Shown: positions 8,263 to 15,151 of the stretch, one piece after another | Position numbering within the stretch: position 1 is the first letter of the stretch | Layout of the letters: each line of letters starts with the position of its first letter | Assembly (NCBI GenBank): GCA_900549235.1 | Contig: URNT01000034.1 | Coordinates: forward strand, 1-34,090 | Length of the DNA: 34,090 nucleotides | Direction: 5' to 3' | DNA from: an uncultured Clostridium sp. | Lineage (GTDB): Bacteria > Bacillota > Clostridia > Lachnospirales > Lachnospiraceae | Program-made: the position numbers and the translations under genes | The notes under the pieces: generated by a model | Databases searched by the model: none | Told to the model about the DNA's origin: nothing | The model's input: only the letters and a program-made list of their open reading frames with translations

Positions 8263-9381
8263 CTACACGGCTGCCGCATTAAAATTAACGGGAAGGATCA
8301 GATAGATATAATTTTCCTCCTCATCCTTGATAAAGCAGGGGGATTTTGGATTCATCATATAAATGCTGATCTCCTCATCATCGATCACCCGGAGCGCGTC
8401 GATCAGGAACTTGGGGTTGAAGCCGATCATAATATCCTTTCCGGTTTTATGGATCATAAGCTCCGCGTTCATGGAACCGAAACTGGAATTTAACTTTAAT
8501 TCCATACTGTTGTCCCCGATGGTAATGATCAGAGGCTTTTTATCATTTTCCCGGATCAGGATGGTGGCGCGTTCGATACAGTCTAAAAATTCTTTTTTAT
8601 TTACCGTAAGCCTGGTTTCATAATCGCTGGAAAGCATCTGGTTGATGCGGAAATATTCTCCCTCGATGAGTCTTGAAACCACAATGGTATTGTCAAATTC
8701 AAATAAAATGTGGTTGCTGCTGAAATAAAGGATCACGTCCTTTTCATTGTCCCCGCTTAAAATCTTGCTGACCTCGCTTAAGGTTTTTCCGGGAACGATT
8801 ACTTTCATATTGTCATAATGTTCTTTTAATCTTACATTGCGGATGGAAATCCGATGGCCGTCTAAGGATACCACTTTTAACTGATTTTCCGTCACCTCAA
8901 AAAGCTCTCCCGCCATCATTTTATTGCTGTCATTGGGAGAAATAGAAAAGATTGTCTGCTGAATCACCTCTTTTAAGGTGAACTGGGACAGGGTGATGGA
9001 GGTATCTTTTTCAATATAGGGAAGGTAGGCAAACTCCTCGCCGTCACGGCCCTGGATATTGAAAACGGAATTTTCACATCTGATCACCGTATTAAATTTT
9101 TCATCGGATTCGATGGTAACGGATGCATTCTGGCTGGATACCCGGCGGGTGATCTCAGAGAAAAGCTTGGCATCCAGTGCGATCTTTCCATGCTCTAAGA
9201 TCTCACCCTCAACTGTGGTTTCGATCCCAAGCTCCATGTCATTGCCTGTCAGCTTGATCTCTCCGGAGGTGGCATCGATGAGGATACATTCCAGAATGGA
9301 CATGGTGGTTTTGGAGGGAACCGCTTTCATAACGATATTAATACCATTTACAATGGCGTCTTTTTGAAATCTCAGCTTCAT
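8263..9381 (-). CDS. dnaN: DNA polymerase III sliding clamp, beta subunit
   Basis: Ring-shaped clamp that tethers the replicative polymerase and recruits repair proteins. The 372-residue length is right for three repeated clamp domains. Recognisable blocks are the N-terminal MKLRFQKDAIVNGINIVMKAV and SILECILI, the central LDGHRISIRN and VIVPGKTLSEVSKIL, and the C-terminal FNPKFLIDALRVIDDEEISIYM and YLILPVNF. It lies 279 nt downstream of dnaA, and the spacer carries part of the origin. Confidence 0.97.
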   Translation of the reverse strand: MKLRFQKDAIVNGINIVMKAVPSKTTMSILECILIDATSGEIKLTGNDMELGIETTVEGEILEHGKIALDAKLFSEITRRVSSQNASVTIESDEKFNTVIRCENSVFNIQGRDGEEFAYLPYIEKDTSITLSQFTLKEVIQQTIFSISPNDSNKMMAGELFEVTENQLKVVSLDGHRISIRNVRLKEHYDNMKVIVPGKTLSEVSKILSGDNEKDVILYFSSNHILFEFDNTIVVSRLIEGEYFRINQMLSSDYETRLTVNKKEFLDCIERATILIRENDKKPLIITIGDNSMELKLNSSFGSMNAELMIHKTGKDIMIGFNPKFLIDALRVIDDEEISIYMMNPKSPCFIKDEEENYIYLILPVNFNAAAV

Positions 9382-9660
9382 ACTTGTTGATAACTTCCTT
9401 TCTGAGTAAGTGGACTTGGGTACGCATCCTTAAAGTATATATAGAGTTAATTTTCGTAGAAACCGTAGTAGGGGCTGTGGGTTTGTGTAAAAGTCCCTTA
9501 AGCCTCGATAATATAAGGAAAAGCCATGTGGAATCCCATGTGGAAAGGGTCCACATTTTCAGGGGAAAACTTAAAGATTATCCACAGGTACTTAAAAATG
9601 ATTCACAAGTGCCTAAGACAGACTGATTTATCAACATTCTGTCCACAGTATTTCCACTGC
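9382..9660. other. dnaA-dnaN spacer, probable second half of oriC
   Basis: A 279-nt gap without a gene. It holds one perfect DnaA box TTATCCACA (9578-9586, + strand). CCATGTGGAA occurs twice 12 nt apart (9524-9533 and 9536-9545), closely followed by TCCACA (9550-9555); the TGTGGA/TCCACA cores resemble degenerate DnaA boxes. An AT-rich stretch near 9432-9455 (AAAGTATATATAGAGTTAA) could be part of an unwinding element. In B. subtilis the spacer downstream of dnaA is where unwinding occurs, so a bipartite origin is inferred. I saw no convincing dnaN promoter, though one would be expected here. Confidence 0.6.
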
Positions 9661-11028
9661 CTATTGTGGATTGATCTTCTTCTTTAGAATATCAATGGTA
9701 TTCCTCAGGTTTTCGTCCTTTTTCATATCACCCAGGATCTTTTCTGAGCCGTGGATGATGGTGGTGTGGTCCCTTCCTCCCAGGAACCGGCCAATGGTCT
9801 GAAGAGGGGTGTCGGTCATATCCCGGCAGAGGTACATGGCGATCTGCCTTGGATATACGATGTCCTTGGTCCTCTTCTGAGAGGAAATATCAAGGGGCGT
9901 TATGCCGAAATGGTCAGATACCACCTGGATAATAAGTTCAGGGGTCACTTCTTTTTGAGCCCCCGGAGAAATAATATCCTTAAGGGCGGTTTCAGCCAGT
10001 TCTAAGGTAATATCACATTTGTTTAATCTGGAAAGAGCCACGATTTTTGTAAGGGCGCCCTCCAGCTCACGGATATTGGACTTAATATTGGTGGCGATGT
10101 ATTTGATCACCTCATTGTCAATATTATACCCCTCCATCTCCTCTTTTTTACGGAGGATGGCCATCCGGGTCTCATAGTCGGGAGACTGGATGTCCACCGT
10201 CAGACCCCACTCGAAGCGGGAACGGAGACGCTCCTCTAATGTCTCGATCTCCTTAGGCGGTTTATCAGAGGAGATGATGATCTGCTTTTTGGATTCGTAA
10301 AGGGTATTGAAGGTATGGAAAAATTCTTCCTGGGTACTCTCTTTTCCGATGATGAACTGAATATCATCGATCAGGAGGACGTCGTTGTTGCGGTATTTTT
10401 CCCTGAATTCCGTGGTTGTAATGTTGTTTTTGTTACGGATGGCATCAATCAGCTCGTTGGTAAAGGTTTCGGAGCTGACGTAAAGGATCTTGGATTTCGG
10501 ATCATTTTTTAATATGAAATGAGCGATGGCGTGCATCAGATGGGTTTTACCAAGTCCTACGCCTCCGTATATAAAGAGGGGGTTGTAAATCTCTCCCGGT
10601 GATTCCGCAACCGCAAGGGCAGCGGCGTGGGCCAGGTTGTTGTTGGAGCCTACCACAAAGGTGTCGAAGGTGTATTTGGGATTTAAGTTGGCGCTCTGGA
10701 TCACCTCCGGGCTGATGGAAGCCGCCGGCTTCTGGATAAGCTGAGGGATCGCGGGCTCTTCCTCCTCGATCTGCTCTTTTACCTTGAAATCCACCTCACA
10801 TTCCTGGCCCAGGAATTCTGAGATGGTCACCTTTAAGAGAAAGCCGTATTTTTTTTGCACATAGGACAAAAAAGTTTGTTCGGGAACGATAATCGTTACG
10901 GTATTGCTTTTAAAAGAGTGGGGAGTCAGAGGCTCCAGCCAGGTATGGTAGGAGATGTTTGATATATCGTGCTCTTCTTTTAAAATAAGTAAGATTTTTT
11001 CCCAGTTTTGTTTGATTTTATCTATCAT
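9661..11028 (-). CDS. dnaA: Chromosomal replication initiator protein DnaA
   Basis: AAA+ initiator that binds DnaA boxes, melts oriC and loads the helicase. The 455-residue protein has the N-terminal domain I (WEKILLILKEEHDISNISYHTWL), a short Glu-rich linker near 86-92, the AAA+ module with Walker A GGVGLGKT (155-162) and Walker B VLLIDDIQF (about 215), an arginine-finger region LRSRFEWGL, and the C-terminal DNA-binding domain with the signature GGRDHTTIIHG near 417-427. Start and length fit the family. A DnaA box lies immediately upstream of its promoter, suggesting autoregulation. Confidence 0.98.
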   Translation of the reverse strand: MIDKIKQNWEKILLILKEEHDISNISYHTWLEPLTPHSFKSNTVTIIVPEQTFLSYVQKKYGFLLKVTISEFLGQECEVDFKVKEQIEEEEPAIPQLIQKPAASISPEVIQSANLNPKYTFDTFVVGSNNNLAHAAALAVAESPGEIYNPLFIYGGVGLGKTHLMHAIAHFILKNDPKSKILYVSSETFTNELIDAIRNKNNITTTEFREKYRNNDVLLIDDIQFIIGKESTQEEFFHTFNTLYESKKQIIISSDKPPKEIETLEERLRSRFEWGLTVDIQSPDYETRMAILRKKEEMEGYNIDNEVIKYIATNIKSNIRELEGALTKIVALSRLNKCDITLELAETALKDIISPGAQKEVTPELIIQVVSDHFGITPLDISSQKRTKDIVYPRQIAMYLCRDMTDTPLQTIGRFLGGRDHTTIIHGSEKILGDMKKDENLRNTIDILKKKINPQ

Positions 11029-11075
11029 TTTCCGTCTCCTGAAACTGTATTGCAGAATTACCCAATCTAACCTCT

Positions 11076-11104
11076 ATTGTATACTAAAGCTGTTATTTTT
11101 TCAA
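11076..11104 (-). promoter_or_regulatory. dnaA promoter
   Basis: On the minus strand TTGAAA (11099-11104) is followed after 17 nt by TACAAT (11076-11081), about 48 nt before the dnaA start codon. A perfect DnaA box (11112-11120) sits 7 nt upstream of the -35 element, well placed for DnaA to control its own transcription. Confidence 0.75.
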
Positions 11105-11111
11105 TAATTAT

Positions 11112-11314
11112 TGTGGATAACTTTGTTTACAGCTTGTGGAAGGGCTATGTAAAGCCAGTTTGCGACATATTTATCCACAAAACGGGGAAAAAGGTCAGTC
11201 AGAGTTTTACACAATGGGAAAATATGCGGAAAATCAAAGGTTTTTGCTGATGCATGGGGATAATTGGCGGTTTTATACATACTTATCCACAACTTATCCA
11301 CACTTTGTGGATAA
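11112..11314. other. oriC, DnaA-box cluster upstream of dnaA
   Basis: Five perfect 9-mers of the DnaA-box consensus TTATCCACA occur in about 200 nt: 11112-11120 (minus), 11171-11179 (plus), 11283-11291 (plus), 11294-11302 (plus) and 11306-11314 (minus). The last three are packed into 32 nt. A one-mismatch copy TGGGGATAA is at 11255-11263, and TATCCAC appears again near 11326. No gene is supported in 11029-11443, and the strand preference of the genes switches here, which fits a bidirectional origin. Confidence 0.9.
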
Positions 11315-11358
11315 TGGGATAAAAATATCCACTTTTATGAGAACAACTGCATAACCGC

Positions 11359-11387
11359 TTGACGAAGACTGGTTTTTTCAATATAAT
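11359..11387 (+). promoter_or_regulatory. Promoter of the ECF S-component gene
   Basis: TTGACG (11359-11364), a 17-nt spacer, then a perfect TATAAT (11382-11387), about 57 nt before the start codon. The -35 region TTGACGAAG is identical to that of the rpmH promoter 734 nt downstream. A 6-bp inverted repeat AATGCA/TGCATT (11385-11406) begins inside the -10 and spans the expected transcription start, so it could be an operator. Confidence 0.8.
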
Positions 11388-11443
11388 GCAGCTGTAATAT
11401 TGCATTGTATCTTTTAAAAGAACAGTAGCAAGGAGGAAAAAAA

Positions 11444-12067
11444 ATGAATACGCTGGAAAAAACACGCAGCATGGTAATGGCGGCAGTAATCGCCGCGATT
11501 ATCGTAATCATGGCATTTGTGCCATTTTTAGGGTATATCCCTCTGGGCTTTATGAACGCGACCACCGTGCATATCCCTGTGATCATCGGCGCCGTCCTTT
11601 TGGGGCCGAAATACGGGGCATTTCTGGGGTTGACCTTCGGACTGACCAGCCTGTGGAAAAATACCTTTATGCCTAACCCCACATCCTTTGTGTTTTCTCC
11701 CTTTGTGTCCATAGGGCAGTTTCACGGCAATATAGGAAGCCTGGTGATCTGTCTGGTGCCCAGGGTGCTCATCGGTGTGGCGGCTTACTATGTGTACCAA
11801 TTCTGTACAGGAACCCTTAAGGCAGGCAGAGGAAAGGCTCTGTTTGCGGCAGGAGCAGCCGGCTCCATCACAAATACCCTTCTGGTGATGAACCTGATCT
11901 ATTTTTTATTTGGAAATGCCTATGCTGAGGCTTCCTCCTGGATGGATCAGTGGGTGTACGGGGTGATCCTTGGGATCATCGGGGTTCAGGGAGTGCCGGA
12001 GGCTGTTGTAGCGGGGATCATCGTTACGGCGGTGGGCGGGGCCATGCTGAAAGTGATGAAACGATAA
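11444..12067 (+). CDS. ECF-type vitamin transporter, substrate-binding S component (substrate unassigned)
   Basis: Integral membrane S component of an energy-coupling-factor importer; it would bind a micronutrient and dock on a shared EcfA-EcfA'-EcfT module encoded elsewhere. The 207-residue chain is almost all hydrophobic helices, with the typical VHIPVIIGAVLLGPKYGAFLG block (about residues 35-55), GLTSLW after it and a later LVPRVLIGVAAYYVY. The ATG follows AAGGAGG. The overall pattern recalls pantothenate-type (PanT-like) members, but I cannot fix the ligand and no riboswitch is visible upstream. It is unusual in lying between oriC and rpmH, which are normally adjacent to dnaA without this gene. 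It has its own promoter. Confidence 0.8.
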   Translation: MNTLEKTRSMVMAAVIAAIIVIMAFVPFLGYIPLGFMNATTVHIPVIIGAVLLGPKYGAFLGLTFGLTSLWKNTFMPNPTSFVFSPFVSIGQFHGNIGSLVICLVPRVLIGVAAYYVYQFCTGTLKAGRGKALFAAGAAGSITNTLLVMNLIYFLFGNAYAEASSWMDQWVYGVILGIIGVQGVPEAVVAGIIVTAVGGAMLKVMKR

Positions 12068-12092
12068 AAGAAAAATGGATTGCAAAAAATCC

Positions 12093-12121
12093 TTGACGAA
12101 GCAGGTTTTCTTCTATATAAT
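12093..12121 (+). promoter_or_regulatory. rpmH promoter
   Basis: TTGACG (12093-12098), 17-nt spacer, perfect TATAAT (12116-12121). This leaves a leader of about 70 nt before the rpmH start. The -35 and following three bases match the S-component promoter. Confidence 0.85.
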
Positions 12122-12199
12122 TGAGAAGATGTTTAATTATACTAGTCTAAATGTGTGTTTTCACATTACCAGATAATTTTGATAGGAGGTGCCCAACTT

Positions 12200-12334
12200 A
12201 TGAAGATGACATTTCAGCCAAAGAAGAGACAGAGAGCGAAAGTTCACGGCTTCAGAGCAAGAATGAAGACTGCAGGCGGCAGAAAAGTTATTGCTGCAAG
12301 AAGAGCAAAAGGCAGAGCTAAATTAACAGCTTAA
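12200..12334 (+). CDS. rpmH: 50S ribosomal protein L34
   Basis: A 44-residue, very basic ribosomal protein of the large subunit. It reads MKMTFQPKKRQRAKVHGF, then RARMKTAGGRKV, RRAKGR and a final LTA, matching the L34 pattern throughout. The start ATG at 12200 has a GATAGGAGG site with good spacing, and the stop is TAA. It heads the rpmH-rnpA-yidD-yidC-jag cluster and has a strong promoter. The terminator behind it should set a higher level for L34 than for RnpA. Confidence 0.97.
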   Translation: MKMTFQPKKRQRAKVHGFRARMKTAGGRKVIAARRAKGRAKLTA

Positions 12335-12347
12335 GGAAAAGAACGAC

Positions 12348-12378
12348 AGGCCACATTTATTGTGGCCTTTTCTTTTCT
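12348..12378 (+). terminator. Terminator or attenuator between rpmH and rnpA
   Basis: Perfect 8-bp arms AGGCCACA (12348-12355) and TGTGGCCT (12361-12368) around a 5-nt loop, followed by TTTCTTTTCTT. As no separate rnpA promoter is evident in the 75-nt gap, partial read-through probably supplies rnpA and the genes behind it. Confidence 0.8.
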
Positions 12379-12409
12379 TATTTAAAAGGAAGCAGGATAG
12401 GAGCTTCGT

Positions 12410-12754
12410 ATGAAACGATTTCCTTCTATAAAGAAGAACAGCGAGTTCCAGCATATATACCGGAATGGAACCTCATATGCCAACCGGCTCCTGGTTATGT
12501 ATGTAGAGAAAAACGGCCAGGAAAAGAACAGCATCGGTATTTCCGTCAGCAAAAAAGTGGGCAACAGCGTTGTCCGGCATCATATTACCAGGCTGCTGCG
12601 GGAGATTTTCCGGTTGAACGGCGAGCGCATTGAGACAGGGTTAAACATCATCGTTGTGGCCAGAGGGGCTGCAAAACAATCAGATTACAAACATTTGGAG
12701 AGTGCATATTTGCACCTTTGCGGACTGCATCACATATTAAAAGGATCGAAGTGA
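12410..12754 (+). CDS. rnpA: Ribonuclease P protein component
   Basis: Protein subunit that assists the RNase P RNA in maturing tRNA 5' ends. The 114-residue basic protein has the family opening (MKRFPSIKKNSEFQHIYRNG) and the conserved RNA-binding helix at 49-69, here KVGNSVVRHHITRLLREIFR. The family consensus has Arg-Asn-Arg at the middle; this protein has Arg-His-His. Position directly after rpmH is the near-universal arrangement. The stop is 1 nt before the yidD start. Confidence 0.95.
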   Translation: MKRFPSIKKNSEFQHIYRNGTSYANRLLVMYVEKNGQEKNSIGISVSKKVGNSVVRHHITRLLREIFRLNGERIETGLNIIVVARGAAKQSDYKHLESAYLHLCGLHHILKGSK

Positions 12755-12755
12755 C

Positions 12756-12974
12756 GTGATTATGACAAAAATACTGATTTTGTTGGTAAGGGGCTATCAG
12801 AAATATCTTTCCCCTTTGAAGGTAAGAACTCACTGTATTTACACACCGACGTGCTCTCAATACGCCATTGAGGCATTAAAAAAGTACGGTGCGTTAAAAG
12901 GTACATGGTTGGCCTGCAGGCGGATACTCAGATGCCATCCCTTTGCAGAAGGCGGTTATGATCCAGTTCCGTAA
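12756..12974 (+). CDS. yidD: Membrane protein insertion efficiency factor YidD
   Basis: Small cytoplasmic, membrane-associated factor thought to aid YidC-dependent insertion. The 72 residues show the YidD pattern: RGYQKYLSPL, the Cys-rich CIYTPTCSQYAIEAL, then GTWLACRRILRCHPF and the terminal GGYDPVP. Two starts are possible: GTG at 12756 (AAGGA about 10 nt upstream) or ATG at 12762. I prefer the GTG for spacing. It is tightly packed between rnpA and yidC. Confidence 0.93.
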   Translation: MIMTKILILLVRGYQKYLSPLKVRTHCIYTPTCSQYAIEALKKYGALKGTWLACRRILRCHPFAEGGYDPVP

Positions 12975-12989
12975 GAATGAGGAGGTAGC

Positions 12990-14312
12990 GTGTTGAACGG
13001 TTTAGCTTACGCAGTAGTTTTGACGAAAACAGGCGGTCCCTTAGGGCCCATTGCGGCGATCCTGGGAGGGATCATGGATCTGTTGTTCAAGCTCACCAGC
13101 GCGGTGGGGATCGAGAACATCGGTCTGTGTATTATCCTGTTTACGCTTGTTACGAAAGTATTGATGCTGCCGCTTACCATTAAGCAGCAGAAATCGTCCA
13201 AGCTGATGGCTGTGATGCAGCCTGAGCTGACGGCGATCCAGAAGAAGTATAAGGGTAAAGAAAATGACCAGAAAGCAGCCATGATGATGCAGGCTGAGAT
13301 GAAGGCGGTATATGAAAAATATGGTACATCCATGACAGGCGGATGCCTTCCGCTGCTGATCCAGATGCCCATCATTTTTGCACTTTATCAGGTTATTTAT
13401 CATATTCCGGCTTATGTGCAGACAGTGCGGGGATATTATGAGACGATTATAAGCAAACTTCCTGCCGGTTATCAGAGCGCTGAGGCATTTACCCAGCTTA
13501 CCCAGGCTCATAACATGGCAAATCTGGATTTTTCTAATATAAATAATGTGATCGATCTTCTGTATACTTTGACGGTGCAGCAGTGGGATTCTCTGGTAGC
13601 GGCATTTCCCAGTGCGGGACAGGCTGTTACAGAGTCCGGGATCCGTGTTGTGGATGCCATCGAGAACATGCAGAATTTCCTTGGCCTGAATATTGCTTAT
13701 ACACCGGCTCAGGTGATCGGCAATTTCGTGTCTGGTCAGGGCGGCGTCACATTTATGATGGCAGTGGCTGCTCTCTGCATTCCGCTGTTATCTGGTCTCA
13801 GCCAGTGGTACAGCACCAAGCTGATGACTGCAAGCCAGTCCTCAGCCCAGAGCAATGAGGACAACCCGGCAGCAAGCATGATGAAGTCCATGAACATTAC
13901 CATGCCTCTGATGTCTGTGGTATTCTGCTTCACCTTTGCATCCGGTATCGGTATTTACTGGGTGGCACAGAGCGTATTTACCATCATCCAGCAGATTGCC
14001 ATTAACGCCCACTTAAAGAACGTAAATATTGACGATCTGGTACAGAAGAATCTGGAAAAGACCAATAAGAAGCGTGCGAAGAAGGGTCTCCCTCCTGCAA
14101 AGGTAGGCAGCGTGGATGAGATGCTTAAGAAGATGGAGGCAAAGGAAGCCAGGGAAGAAAGCGACCGTATGGCAAAGATCGCCAAGACAAAGGCCCAGGT
14201 AGAGGAGTCTAATAAGTTTTATAATGACAACGCGAAGCCCGGAAGCCTTGCATCCAAGGCCAATATGGTGGCAAAATACAATGAGAAGCACGAAAAGGGA
14301 AATAAACGATAG
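12990..14312 (+). CDS. yidC: Membrane protein insertase YidC/SpoIIIJ
   Basis: Inserts and folds membrane proteins, alone or with SecYEG. The 440-residue protein has the family core: a first helix near the N-terminus, LPLTIKQQKSSKLMAVMQPE with the conserved Arg/Lys-rich cytoplasmic hairpin, GGCLPLLIQMPIIFALYQV, and C-terminal helices (MPLMSVVFCFTFASGIGIYW). Between the second and third helices is an unusually long extracytoplasmic stretch (about 160-250) that is poorly conserved. The C-terminal tail is long and Lys-rich, as in ribosome-binding YidC proteins. Start is GTG at 12990 or TTG at 12993; GGAGG ends at 12985, so TTG has slightly better spacing. There is no ATG alternative nearby. Confidence 0.95.
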   Translation: MLNGLAYAVVLTKTGGPLGPIAAILGGIMDLLFKLTSAVGIENIGLCIILFTLVTKVLMLPLTIKQQKSSKLMAVMQPELTAIQKKYKGKENDQKAAMMMQAEMKAVYEKYGTSMTGGCLPLLIQMPIIFALYQVIYHIPAYVQTVRGYYETIISKLPAGYQSAEAFTQLTQAHNMANLDFSNINNVIDLLYTLTVQQWDSLVAAFPSAGQAVTESGIRVVDAIENMQNFLGLNIAYTPAQVIGNFVSGQGGVTFMMAVAALCIPLLSGLSQWYSTKLMTASQSSAQSNEDNPAASMMKSMNITMPLMSVVFCFTFASGIGIYWVAQSVFTIIQQIAINAHLKNVNIDDLVQKNLEKTNKKRAKKGLPPAKVGSVDEMLKKMEAKEAREESDRMAKIAKTKAQVEESNKFYNDNAKPGSLASKANMVAKYNEKHEKGNKR

Positions 14313-14324
14313 GAGGGGTTTTGT

Positions 14325-15092
14325 ATGGAAATGATCACAGTTACTGCCAAGACGCTGGACGAAGCAGTTACGAAGGCATTGATCGAGCTTGGGACGACCA
14401 GTGATAAGCTGGAATATGAAGTCATTGACAAGGGAAGTACAGGCTTCCTCGGCATAGGCGCAAAGCCTGTTGTGATTCGTGCGAAGAAGAAGGAGACTAT
14501 TGAGGATAAGGCAATGGAATTCCTTTCTCAGATCTTTGATGCCATGAACATGGAGGTTTCCATTACCGCCGCCTATAATGAGGCAGAGGAGGAGCTTTCC
14601 CTGACCCTGGAGGGGGATGATATGGGTATCCTCATTGGCAAGAGAGGACAGACCCTGGATTCCCTTCAGTATCTGGTAAGCCTGATTGTGAACAAGGGAA
14701 CAGAAGGGTATCTCAGGGTAAAGCTGGATACGGAGAACTACCGTGAGCGCAGGAAAGAAACTCTTGAGACTCTGGCCAAGAACATTGCTTACAAGGTAAA
14801 GAGGACCAAGAGGCCGGTATCCCTTGAGCCTATGAACCCATATGAGAGACGGATCATCCACGCAGCCCTTCAGAATGACAAGTTCGTTACTACAAGGAGT
14901 GAGGGCGAGGAGCCTTTCCGCCATGTGGTCATCGCCCTTAAGAGGGAAGCTGCCGGGGAGAAAAAGGGCCGTTATGACAGAAACCGGAACAGCCGCTATG
15001 AGCGCTCAGGCGGTTATAAGGGCACTGGCAGGAAGCCTTATGGTTATCGTACGTCAGATGAGGAAAAGACAGAGGAACCTACAGAAGCATAA
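14325..15092 (+). CDS. jag: Jag/KhpB RNA-binding protein (Jag_N-KH-R3H)
   Basis: RNA-binding protein that pairs with KhpA in Gram-positives and affects cell-envelope growth and sporulation. The 255 residues contain a Jag_N domain (1-55, with GSTGFLGIGAKPVVI), a KH domain with the GKRG loop (105-108, then QTLDSLQYLVSLIVN), and an R3H domain (about 165-210, with LEPMNPYERRIIHAAL and FRHVVIALKR). The tail is Arg/Gly/Tyr-rich and ends acidic. RBS GGAGGGG precedes the ATG by 6 nt. It is 12 nt after yidC, the standard linkage. Confidence 0.95.
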   Translation: MEMITVTAKTLDEAVTKALIELGTTSDKLEYEVIDKGSTGFLGIGAKPVVIRAKKKETIEDKAMEFLSQIFDAMNMEVSITAAYNEAEEELSLTLEGDDMGILIGKRGQTLDSLQYLVSLIVNKGTEGYLRVKLDTENYRERRKETLETLAKNIAYKVKRTKRPVSLEPMNPYERRIIHAALQNDKFVTTRSEGEEPFRHVVIALKREAAGEKKGRYDRNRNSRYERSGGYKGTGRKPYGYRTSDEEKTEEPTEA

Positions 15093-15102
15093 TAGAAATG
15101 AT

Positions 15103-15134
15103 AAGAGGCAGTTGCGTTAAGCGACGGCCTCTTT
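15103..15134 (+). terminator. Strong hairpin between jag and mnmE
   Basis: Arms AAGAGGC (15103-15109) and GCCTCTT (15127-15133) enclose a second helix GTTGC/GCGAC around loop GTTAA. Only three T follow, so it may attenuate rather than stop transcription, or it may be a processing hairpin. Confidence 0.5.
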
Positions 15135-15151
15135 CCAGTGAAAGGGTTATG

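Noticed and set aside
14013..14924. 303-codon minus-strand frame opposite yidC and jag
   Set aside because: Antisense shadow of two conserved genes.
15098..15151. Longer N-terminus for mnmE
   Set aside because: The added 18 residues cover the jag-mnmE hairpin and have no match to the family, whose usual length is met from 15152.
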